A stretch of DNA of 6,174 nucleotides from Campylobacteraceae bacterium (lineage in GTDB: Bacteria > Campylobacterota > Campylobacteria > Campylobacterales > Sulfurospirillaceae), in the NCBI GenBank assembly GCA_027011025.1, contig JALVAU010000407.1, positions 1 through 6,174 on the forward strand, read 5' to 3'. Positions 1 to 5,417 of this stretch are shown here, one piece after another. The notes under the pieces are model-generated. The model saw only the letters and a list, made by a program, of their open reading frames with translations. It did not search any database and was not told the DNA's origin. A program made the position numbers and the translations under genes. Position 1 is the first letter of the stretch; the number at the start of each line of letters is the position of its first letter.

Positions 1-255
1 GTTTTCAAGTATAAGAGCATCATGCTCATTTTCAACTAAAATATATCTTATCTTTACAGTTTCGCTTATCATCTTGTATATTCTTGGACTAAGATTTGAT
101 GATGGTGATAAAATTGGGGTAAATTTGAAGTAACTTTTGACTCTGTTGTGCAAATTTTTGGCTTTACCGATATATAGCAATTTATCTTTATCGTTGAAAT
201 ATTGATAGACTCCGCTACTGTGAGGCAGGTTTTTTAAATCTTCAAGCAGGTTCAT
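1..255 (-). CDS. uvrC: UvrABC excinuclease subunit C, N-terminal part (runs off the left edge)
   Basis: Reading leftward from an ATG at 255-253 gives 85 residues, open at the window edge. UvrC makes both incisions around a bulky lesion after UvrA and UvrB load at the damage. The visible part is the GIY-YIG nuclease domain responsible for the 3' cut: [11 protein letters not shown] (residues 10-20) carries the GVY half, [18 protein letters not shown] (26-43) carries the YIG half and the conserved Arg38, then LSPRIYKMI (55-63), and [12 protein letters not shown] (74-85) holds the acidic metal-ligand region. An in-frame TAA lies a few codons upstream, so the ATG is the only sensible start. A weak AGG sits 4 bases before it. 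The start lies inside the end of the upstream minus-strand gene (14-base overlap), so the two are probably co-transcribed and translationally coupled. The UvrB-binding, second nuclease and HhH domains lie outside the window. Confidence 0.95.
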   Translation of the reverse strand, partial: MNLLEDLKNLPHSSGVYQYFNDKDKLLYIGKAKNLHNRVKSYFKFTPILSPSSNLSPRIYKMISETVKIRYILVENEHDALILEN

Positions 256-703
256 TTTGCCTATTTTGTTTTATAGATACTCTTATTTTTTCAAATATTG
301 AGTTTAAATCCATATTTTTTGCACTATTTGTAAATTTACCTCTCGCTCTTTCTTGATATACTCTCTTTTTGGTTTTTGAGTAATTTTCCTCTTTTATGGA
401 TGGTTTGTTGGTGACAAAGGCTTTTATATTGGATGATTTTATAAAATAACATTCAGGATTTAACTCAATTAGCTTTTTTAATATACTCTTTATCAAATTA
501 CTCTTATAATTAAACTCCATTTTTATGCCGGGATGGTTGAGCACGAAAAAAAGAGTATCATTTTTTTGATATAAAAATTTTGTATTTTGACTTATATTTT
601 TGGGTAAAAGTGACAATAGTTGATTGTAGCAATCAACATATCGTAAATTTTTTAAATAAGGTTTAGTTTTTAAATGAGAAATTATCTGACTTACTTTTTT
701 CAT
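242..703 (-). CDS. Small basic hypothetical protein, possible DUF721/DciA-like
   Basis: A 153-residue protein, strongly basic, with no signal peptide or membrane segment, so probably cytoplasmic. Residues 1-32 look helical. Residues 41-62 look like beta strands ([20 protein letters not shown]), followed by a helix at about 66-82 ([17 protein letters not shown]) and a strand around 86-97. A Lys/Arg-rich tail follows ([14 protein letters not shown], 110-123). Short helix, strand pair, then an 'xxLLxxLN'-like helix recalls the DUF721 family, whose member DciA loads the replicative helicase, but the match is weak and made by eye. The gene overlaps the uvrC start by 14 bases. From memory, C. jejuni has a hypothetical gene (Cj1247c) in the same place beside uvrC, suggesting a conserved pairing. 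The ATG at 703-701 is the only usable start for the first 29 codons. No properly spaced Shine-Dalgarno precedes it (AGGG lies 1 base away), and a TATAAT box directly upstream suggests a leaderless message. Real gene: fairly sure; function: unknown. Confidence 0.8.
   Translation of the reverse strand: MKKVSQIISHLKTKPYLKNLRYVDCYNQLLSLLPKNISQNTKFLYQKNDTLFFVLNHPGIKMEFNYKSNLIKSILKKLIELNPECYFIKSSNIKAFVTNKPSIKEENYSKTKKRVYQERARGKFTNSAKNMDLNSIFEKIRVSIKQNRQNEPA
619..637. repeat. Perfect 8-bp inverted repeat upstream of the lipoprotein-nadB-nhaD operon
   Basis: GTTGATTG-TAG-CAATCAAC is a perfect dyad with a 3-base centre. It lies inside the minus-strand hypothetical gene and ends 36 bases before the ATG of the plus-strand lipoprotein gene, where an operator for the nadB operon could sit. 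A T-run (648-653) follows 10 bases later, too far for a classic terminator. It may equally be a chance effect of coding sequence. No known NAD-regulator operator was recognised in it. Confidence 0.3.
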
Positions 704-829
704 ACCCTAATTATAACATCTCTAGCCTTTAGTTTTTTTGGGTGTGGCTACAAAATTCCACCAAAATATGATGAGCAAGCAAAGACAGCAAAGACTATAT
801 ATAAAAGTCTAGCTAGAGGAGAGAGTTAG
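674..829 (+). CDS. Small lipoprotein (51 residues), LptM-like
   Basis: ATG at 674 opens a 51-codon frame ending in TAG at 827-829. The product begins with one Arg, then a hydrophobic stretch of about 20 residues ending in a lipobox-like SFFGC, so signal peptidase II would leave Cys24 as the lipidated N-terminus. The mature part is only 28 residues: CGYKIPPKYDEQ followed by a Lys/Ala-rich tail. CGxKxPxx just after the lipid anchor is the pattern of the LptM (YifL) family, small outer-membrane lipoproteins that in E. coli assist LptD maturation; the assignment here is by motif only. Phe rather than Leu at lipobox -3 is slightly unusual. AAGG at 659-662 is a weak ribosome site 11 bases before the ATG. 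The stop shares its last G with the GTG start of nadB, so the two are coupled. The 5' end overlaps the divergent minus-strand gene by 30 bases, which is odd and could mean one of the two starts is not used as drawn. Confidence 0.75.
   Translation: MRNYLTYFFHTLIITSLAFSFFGCGYKIPPKYDEQAKTAKTIYKSLARGES
710..715 (-). promoter_or_regulatory. Candidate -10 box for the minus-strand hypothetical gene and uvrC
   Basis: The minus strand reads TATAAT at 715-710, an exact consensus -10. Seven bases further downstream is position 703, the A of the ATG, which would make the transcript leaderless or nearly so. An A-rich stretch lies upstream (about 733-739) in place of a -35 box, as is usual in Campylobacterota. 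The element lies inside the coding sequence of the divergent lipoprotein. Inferred from sequence only. Confidence 0.4.
817..821 (+). promoter_or_regulatory. Shine-Dalgarno that decides the nadB start (GTG at 829)
   Basis: AGGAG, within AGAGGAGAGAG, ends 7 bases before GTG at 829, ideal spacing. The in-frame ATG at 838 would be 16 bases away, too far. The GTG is therefore preferred. The site lies inside the last codons of the lipoprotein gene. Confidence 0.7.
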
Positions 830-2286
830 TGAAGTCGATGCATGATGTGGTGATTATAGGAGCAGGTGTCGCGGGCTTGCATACGGCTCTTAGTCTGGAT
901 AACGATTTAAATGTATTGGTTTTATCAAAAGACTATGCTTGGGAGTGCAATACTTTTTATGCGCAAGGAGGAGTTGCCGTTGCCGTTGATGACGATGACA
1001 TACCTATACATATAAAGGATACACTGAATGCTGGTGCAGGATTGTGTGATGAGGGTGCAGTCGATATTTTATGTCATGAAGGCCCGGTGGTGATAAAAGA
1101 GTTTATAGAGCATGGTTTTAAGTTTGATAAGGATAGACAAGGAAATCTTTTATACACGAAAGAGGCAGCACACTCTCGCAATAGAATTCTTCATGCAGGC
1201 GGAGATGCAACAGGAAGGTATATACATCAATTTTTAATGGATTTGCTAAAATTTCCAATACTTTACAACACGCAAGTAACCGATCTTTTGATAGAAGATA
1301 ACGAGTGTTATGGTGTGAGGGTGTTTCATAATAATGAGATTTTTAATATATATGCCAAAAAGATAGTCATAGCTAGTGGAGGTGTCGGTTCTGTATATGA
1401 GTATCATACAAATGCGAGAACTATAAGCTCTGATATACAAGGTATCTGTGCTATGCGTGGTATTGCTCTGCGTGATATGGAGATGATGCAATTTCATCCG
1501 ACTGTTTTTGTGCAAAGCAGCGCAGTAAGAAAACAACTTTTAAGTGAATCTTTAAGAGGAGAGGGTGCAAAAATTGTTGATGAAGATGGCAGAAGATTTT
1601 TGTTTGATTATGATGACAGAGGTGAGTTGAGTCCAAGAAATATAGTCTCTCAAGCTATTTTTGATTATCAACAAAAGAGTGGTAAAAAGGTATTTTTGGA
1701 TTTAAATAGTTTTGAAGAGGGTTTTTTTATGAAAAGGTTCCCAAGTATCTATTTTAATATGAATAATATGGGATACTATCTGCCTATAGATCTAGTGCCT
1801 GTTTCTCCTGCATTTCATTATGCCATGGGAGGAATAAAGAGTGATCTATTTGGAAGAGTTGAAGGAGTAAAATCTCTATATGTTGTCGGAGAAGCAGCAA
1901 ATACAAGAGTGCATGGAGCAAACAGATTGGCTAGTAATTCACTTTTAGAGGGATTTGTTTTTTCAAAAAGAGTAGCGCTTGATATAAAACTTACTTTAAG
2001 AGAAAAAAAGAGAGTGGTAAAATTTGATGAGGTAGAGCCAAGTCTGATAAAAGTTGGGGATAAAGAGCTAAAAAATGAGCTAAGAAATTTGATGTGGAGC
2101 TATGCGGGAATCAAAAGAGATGAGAAAAATCTTCAAAAAGCTTTGAATAGAGTAGAAGAAATGTTAAAATTGTCAATCGGAAAACTTTTGAGGCTTAGAT
2201 TGTTGAGTTCAAAAGAGATTATAAAAAGTGCGCTGAAGAGAAAAGAGTCTTTAGGTGCACACTATATCAAAAGGAGTGGTACATGA
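829..2286 (+). CDS. nadB: L-aspartate oxidase (quinolinate synthase subunit B)
   Basis: 485 residues. NadB is a cytoplasmic FAD enzyme that oxidises L-aspartate to iminoaspartate, which NadA condenses with dihydroxyacetone phosphate to quinolinate, opening de novo NAD synthesis. It belongs to the fumarate reductase/succinate dehydrogenase flavoprotein superfamily. Visible features: the dinucleotide-binding GAGVAG at 11-16; NTFYAQGGVAVA (41-52); Glu112 and HSRNRILHAGG (115-125); ASGGVGSVY (182-190); His223 in QFHPT; ESLRGEG (240-246); Arg270 in ELSPRNIV; His330 in FHYAMGG; and HGANRLASNSLLE (362-374), typical of NadB. The spacings His223-Arg270 and His223-His330 equal those of E. coli His244, Arg290 and His351, so the active site looks intact. 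LMWSYAGIKRDEKNL (421-435) is the usual C-terminal helical region. The E. coli enzyme has about 540 residues, so the C-terminal domain is shorter here. GTG start chosen from the Shine-Dalgarno. Its stop overlaps the nhaD start. NadA and NadC are not in view. Confidence 0.95.
   Translation: MKSMHDVVIIGAGVAGLHTALSLDNDLNVLVLSKDYAWECNTFYAQGGVAVAVDDDDIPIHIKDTLNAGAGLCDEGAVDILCHEGPVVIKEFIEHGFKFDKDRQGNLLYTKEAAHSRNRILHAGGDATGRYIHQFLMDLLKFPILYNTQVTDLLIEDNECYGVRVFHNNEIFNIYAKKIVIASGGVGSVYEYHTNARTISSDIQGICAMRGIALRDMEMMQFHPTVFVQSSAVRKQLLSESLRGEGAKIVDEDGRRFLFDYDDRGELSPRNIVSQAIFDYQQKSGKKVFLDLNSFEEGFFMKRFPSIYFNMNNMGYYLPIDLVPVSPAFHYAMGGIKSDLFGRVEGVKSLYVVGEAANTRVHGANRLASNSLLEGFVFSKRVALDIKLTLREKKRVVKFDEVEPSLIKVGDKELKNELRNLMWSYAGIKRDEKNLQKALNRVEEMLKLSIGKLLRLRLLSSKEIIKSALKRKESLGAHYIKRSGT
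2271..2276 (+). promoter_or_regulatory. Shine-Dalgarno of nhaD
   Basis: AAGGAG inside the last codons of nadB, 6 bases before ATG at 2283 and 9 before the adjacent ATG at 2286. Both starts are usable and differ by one Met. The first makes the ATGA overlap with the nadB stop. Confidence 0.7.
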
Positions 2287-3635
2287 TGAGAGTATTGGGG
2301 ATATTGCTGTTTTTTACGGCTAGTTTATTTGCACAGGGGGGAGAACATCTTACTACTACATTTGTAGGTATATTTTCTTTAGTGGTATTTGTTGTTGGTT
2401 ATTATGTGATTGCCGCTGAAGAGAAATATCATATAAATAAAGCGATTCCGGCACTTTTTATCGGAACATTTATATTTATGATGATAGGGGTGTATTACTG
2501 GGTAAATGGTATGGACAAGGAGCCTTTGGCTCTTGAGGTTGACCATCTGATTTTGGAGATTGCAGAGATTTTCTTTTTCTTGATGGTTGCTATGACATAT
2601 ATAGAGACTTTGATAGAAAGAAATGTCTTTAATACACTCAAGTATAACCTCACCTCAAAAGGTTACTCTTATAAGAAACTTTTTTGGATAACCGGTATTT
2701 TGGCATTTTTTATAAGTCCTGTCGCAGATAACTTGACAACAGCTTTAATACTCTCAACCGTCCTTATAACGATAGAAAAAGAGAGAAAAGAGTTTTTGGT
2801 GCCGGCTGCTATAAATATTGTTGTAGCAGCAAATGCCGGAGGTGCTTGGAGTCCTTTTGGAGATATCACCACACTTATGGCATGGACAGCCGAAAAAGCT
2901 GGGTTTGTTGACTTTTTCTATCTTTTCCCGGCATCCATCATAGGCTGGGTAGTAACTGCATGGTTATTGTCTCTATTTGTACCAAATGACAAACCTCACT
3001 TTGATGCAAGCAAAGAGAAAAAAGAAGAAATATACCCAGGAGGTAGAGTAACTATGGCGCTAGGTGTTATCACCATTGTAAGTGCTGTGTTATCTCACCA
3101 ACTTTTCCATCTTCCTGCTATGTGGGGAATGATGTTTGGTCTCTCTCTTTTGAAGTTGTACTCATACAGATTAAAAAGAAAATACAATACAGATGTTAAT
3201 ATATTTCAGTCAATCAGTAAAATAGAACACGACACACTGCTTTTCTTTGTCGGTATTTTAGCCGCAGTTGGTGGATTGCACTTTTTAGGTTTCTTGGATA
3301 TGGCAGCCGAACTATATACCATAGTAGGACCGGATGCGGTAAATATAGGTGTTGGTTTCTTGTCTGCCATAGTAGATAATGTACCTGTTATGAGTGCGGT
3401 TTTGAAATCAAATCCAAATATGGGCATGGACCAGTGGCTATTGGTAACTATGACAGCAGGAATCGGTGGAAGCTTGATCAGCTTCGGATCAGCTGCCGGA
3501 GTTGGAGTCATGGGAAAATTAAGAGGAATATATACATTTGGAGCACATCTTAAGTACGCATGGACTATACTTATAGGATATATTTTGTCAATAGTAGTAT
3601 GGTATATACAGTTTGAAATTTTAGATATGTTTTAA
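2283..3635 (+). CDS. nhaD: Na+/H+ antiporter, NhaD family
   Basis: 450 residues, an inner-membrane protein of the ion-transporter (IT) superfamily, with about 11-13 hydrophobic segments. NhaD exports Na+ (or Li+) in exchange for H+, important in saline or alkaline conditions. Family motifs: SPVADNLTTALILSTVL (145-161), NAGGAWSPFGDITTLMAW (184-201) and SAIVDNVPVMSAVL (361-374), then TAGIGGSLISFGSAAGVGVMG (391-411, glycine-rich). The two DN pairs and the acidic residue of PFGD are membrane-embedded polar residues expected to bind ions. Residues 1-18 (one Arg, hydrophobic core, ending SLFAQ) look like a cleavable signal peptide; if cut after Ala17, the mature N-terminus would face the periplasm. 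A charged loop at 236-252 (DKPHFDASKEKKEEIYP) divides the protein into halves. Length is usual for the family. The ATGA overlap indicates translational coupling to nadB. Which ion it transports cannot be read from the sequence. Confidence 0.93.
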   Translation: MMRVLGILLFFTASLFAQGGEHLTTTFVGIFSLVVFVVGYYVIAAEEKYHINKAIPALFIGTFIFMMIGVYYWVNGMDKEPLALEVDHLILEIAEIFFFLMVAMTYIETLIERNVFNTLKYNLTSKGYSYKKLFWITGILAFFISPVADNLTTALILSTVLITIEKERKEFLVPAAINIVVAANAGGAWSPFGDITTLMAWTAEKAGFVDFFYLFPASIIGWVVTAWLLSLFVPNDKPHFDASKEKKEEIYPGGRVTMALGVITIVSAVLSHQLFHLPAMWGMMFGLSLLKLYSYRLKRKYNTDVNIFQSISKIEHDTLLFFVGILAAVGGLHFLGFLDMAAELYTIVGPDAVNIGVGFLSAIVDNVPVMSAVLKSNPNMGMDQWLLVTMTAGIGGSLISFGSAAGVGVMGKLRGIYTFGAHLKYAWTILIGYILSIVVWYIQFEILDMF

Positions 3636-3718
3636 TTTAGGGCACAAGCCATAACTTCAGTAAAATAAAAAAGTAAAATTTCTCAGCTCTAGCTGTAGCA
3701 AAAGACAAGAGGAACTTA

Positions 3719-3737
3719 AGAGGAGCTTTGCTCCTCT
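3719..3737. repeat. Perfect 8-bp inverted repeat with a TTT centre
   Basis: AGAGGAGC-TTT-GCTCCTCT, the most G+C-rich dyad in the gap. Pairing can extend by ACT (3714-3716) with AGT (3738-3740) across a 2-base bulge. No T-run follows on either strand, so it is not a normal intrinsic terminator. It ends 2 bases before a TATAAT box, so it covers the -35 region and could be an operator. Its right arm CTCCTCT is complementary to AGAGGAG at the guaA ribosome-binding site (3850-3856). Confidence 0.5.
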
Positions 3738-3739
3738 AG

Positions 3740-3745
3740 TATAAT
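3740..3745 (+). promoter_or_regulatory. Candidate -10 box for guaA-hemD
   Basis: An exact TATAAT, about 119 bases upstream of guaA. Transcription would start near 3752 and give a leader of about 112 bases that includes the 11-bp inverted repeat before guaA. No -35 box is visible; the position is taken by the hairpin at 3719-3737. Confidence 0.5.
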
Positions 3746-3791
3746 AACGATAGAATTTTTCTTGCCAAAGGTATGGCTTTAGTGAAAGGAA

Positions 3792-3852
3792 TCTGCCCAT
3801 AAATTTTTTATTTGGGTGGAAGTAAAATTTTAAAATGCCACTTATGGGCAGA
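3792..3852 (+). promoter_or_regulatory. guaA leader: 11-bp stem ending on the Shine-Dalgarno, with a competing hairpin
   Basis: TCTGCCCATAA (3792-3802) pairs perfectly with TTATGGGCAGA (3842-3852); the last A is the first base of the AGGAG ribosome-binding site (3852-3856). Inside the closed loop GTGG (3816-3819) can pair with CCAC (3838-3841), stacking directly on the main stem. Alternatively CCCA plus AA of the left arm (3796-3799, 3801-3802) can pair with TTTGGG (3811-3816) with one bulged T, which excludes the long stem. Two exclusive folds next to a start codon are what a leader that switches translation would show. No known riboswitch class was recognised. Function is inferred, but the inverted repeat itself is certain. 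Confidence 0.45.
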
Positions 3853-3863
3853 GGAGAAATAGA

Positions 3864-5414
3864 ATGAAATATGTACCGATTATAGTTTTGGATTTTGGAT
3901 CACAATATACACAGTTAATAGCTAGAAGAATGAGAGAGGAAAAAGTATATTGCGAGATATTGCCATACAATGAACCTATAGAAAATATAAAAAAGAAAAA
4001 TCCAAAAGGGATTATACTTTCAGGAGGCCCTGCTTCTGTATATGATGATGATGCTTATAGGGCAGATGAGAAGATTTTTTCTCTTGGGTTGCCGATTTTG
4101 AGTATCTGTTATGGAATGCAACTTTTGGTTGATCATTTTGGTGGTGAGATTGTACCGGCTTTGCATCATGAATATGGAAAAGCAAATATAGAGTTTGATG
4201 AGGTAAATGGGTCGATTAGCCCCATATTTAAAGATACTAAAAATGCTCAAATAGTCTGGATGTCACATGCTGACAAGGCTGAAACTTTACCGGATGGATT
4301 TGTAAAAATTGCACACTCAAATAACTCTCCTTATGCGGCAATAGCAAATGAAGAGAAAAAAATGTATGCATTGCAATTTCATCCTGAAGTTTCACACTCT
4401 ACCTATGGAGGAGTAATTCTTAAAAATTTCGCCAAGTATATTTGTGGCTGTGAAACAACTTGGAATATGGGCTCCTTTGCAAAGGAAGAGATAGGAAAAA
4501 TTCGCTCAACTGTTAAAGATGGCAAGGTGTTGTGTGCAGTCAGTGGAGGAGTTGACAGTTCGGTAGTAGCAGCTTTGCTAAATGAAGCTATTGGCGATAA
4601 ATTGGTGGCTATATTTGTAGATACCGGACTTCTTAGAGCTAATGAGAGAGAAGATGTTGAAAATATGTTTAAAACTAAACTCAAAATCCCACTCATCACG
4701 ATTGATGCTACTCAGACTTATCTCACTCGCCTAAAAGGTGTAACAGATCCAGAAGAGAAAAGAAAGATAATTGGACACACTTTTATAGAGCTTTTTGCAG
4801 CGGAAGCAAAGAAACATGATGATATAAAATATCTTGCACAAGGTACTCTTTATCCAGATGTTATAGAGTCTGTTTCAGTCAAAGGTCCTAGTAAAACTAT
4901 CAAATCTCATCACAATGTAGGAGGGCTTCCTGATTGGATGAAGTTTGAGCTTATAGAGCCATTAAGAGAGCTTTTCAAAGATGAGGTGAGAGCTTTGGGA
5001 CTTGAACTTGGTATTCCAAAAGAGATGATAGCCAGACATCCTTTCCCGGGACCCGGACTTGCTATAAGAATTATGGGCGAAGTGAATGATGAAGATTTAA
5101 AGATTTTAAGAAAAGCTGATGTCATCATGCTTGATGAGTTAAAATCGAGTGGGTATTATGACAAAACATGGCAAGCTTTTACAGTTCTTTTGAATGTAAA
5201 AAGTGTCGGAGTTATGGGAGACAATCGTACATATGATAATACGATATGCGTAAGAATTGTAGAGAGCGTAGATGGTATGACTGCTACTTTTGCACATTTA
5301 CCGCATGATTTATTGGAGAGAATGAGCAGTAGAATTATAAATGAGGTGGATGGTATAAACAGAGTTGTGTATGATATCTCTTCAAAACCACCATCAACCA
5401 TAGAGTGGGAATAG
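3864..5414 (+). CDS. guaA: GMP synthase (glutamine-hydrolysing)
   Basis: 516 residues, close to the 525 of E. coli GuaA. A cytoplasmic enzyme that adenylylates XMP and replaces the adenylate with ammonia from glutamine, giving GMP, the last step of guanine nucleotide synthesis. Domains in order: class I glutamine amidotransferase (about 1-195) with [14 protein letters not shown] (9-22), SGGPASVY (53-60), nucleophile Cys82 in SICYGMQLL and its partners His173 and Glu175 in QFHPE; ATP-pyrophosphatase domain with the P-loop SGGVDSS (227-233), [13 protein letters not shown] (292-304) and [12 protein letters not shown] (325-336); and the C-terminal dimerisation domain with [11 protein letters not shown] (392-402) and the XMP-binding tail [14 protein letters not shown] (503-516). 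All key residues are present. AGGAG (3852-3856) lies 7 bases before the ATG. Preceded by a structured non-coding region and followed after 3 bases by hemD, so probably transcribed with it. Confidence 0.97.
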   Translation: MKYVPIIVLDFGSQYTQLIARRMREEKVYCEILPYNEPIENIKKKNPKGIILSGGPASVYDDDAYRADEKIFSLGLPILSICYGMQLLVDHFGGEIVPALHHEYGKANIEFDEVNGSISPIFKDTKNAQIVWMSHADKAETLPDGFVKIAHSNNSPYAAIANEEKKMYALQFHPEVSHSTYGGVILKNFAKYICGCETTWNMGSFAKEEIGKIRSTVKDGKVLCAVSGGVDSSVVAALLNEAIGDKLVAIFVDTGLLRANEREDVENMFKTKLKIPLITIDATQTYLTRLKGVTDPEEKRKIIGHTFIELFAAEAKKHDDIKYLAQGTLYPDVIESVSVKGPSKTIKSHHNVGGLPDWMKFELIEPLRELFKDEVRALGLELGIPKEMIARHPFPGPGLAIRIMGEVNDEDLKILRKADVIMLDELKSSGYYDKTWQAFTVLLNVKSVGVMGDNRTYDNTICVRIVESVDGMTATFAHLPHDLLERMSSRIINEVDGINRVVYDISSKPPSTIEWE

Positions 5415-5417
5415 GAT

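Larger units (their letters stand above)
3643..3784 (+). ncRNA. Candidate structured RNA between nhaD and guaA
   Basis: Most of the 228-base gap can be drawn as one rod. Outer stem: AAGCCATAACTT (3646-3657) pairs with AAGGTATGGCTT (3768-3779), 11 of 12 positions, extended by CAC (3643-3645) with GTG (3782-3784) across a 2-base bulge. Middle stem: AAAATTTCT (3675-3683) with AGAATTTTT (3752-3760), 8 of 9 positions. Between them on the 5' side is a small CAGC-TCTA-GCTG hairpin (3684-3695). At the tip is the 8-bp hairpin 3719-3737. A TTTAAT with TG upstream (3628-3636) would start a transcript at about 3643, over the nhaD stop. The closing stem, open middle and terminal hairpin recall 6S RNA, but I did not recognise its conserved sequence, and no terminator is visible. 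Strand is uncertain, since the pairs do not distinguish it. It could instead be a leader of guaA or a chance fold of A+T-rich DNA. Confidence 0.28.

Noticed and set aside
1246..1636. Minus-strand open frames of 96 and 61 codons inside nadB
   Set aside because: They lie wholly opposite a well-conserved gene, have His/Ser/Thr-rich composition typical of reverse-frame shadows, and show no recognisable domain or ribosome site.
829..2286. Fumarate reductase or succinate dehydrogenase flavoprotein instead of NadB
   Set aside because: Same superfamily, but the VHGANRLASNSLLEG segment, active-site spacing equal to E. coli NadB, the short C-terminus and the lack of neighbouring iron-sulphur or membrane subunit genes favour aspartate oxidase.
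2669..3511. Minus-strand open frames of 67 and 101 codons inside nhaD
   Set aside because: Reverse-frame shadows of the conserved NhaD motifs; their Pro/Lys/Ala-rich translations match no family.
3719..3760. Intrinsic terminator after nhaD at the 8-bp hairpin
   Set aside because: The bases after the stem are AGTATAATAACG, with no T-run; the T-run at 3756-3760 is too far away. On the other strand there is no T-run either.
3643..3784. SRP (4.5S) RNA or tmRNA in the intergenic region
   Set aside because: No GGAAGCAGCC-type SRP loop and no tRNA-like ends or tag frame.
3752..3863. Known purine, preQ1, SAM, THF, guanidine or fluoride riboswitch before guaA
   Set aside because: None of the conserved core sequences I know for these classes could be found; only the stems stand out.
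4020..5401. Four minus-strand open frames (72-98 codons) inside guaA
   Set aside because: All lie opposite invariant GMP synthase motifs and look like shadows with Ser/Ile-rich composition.
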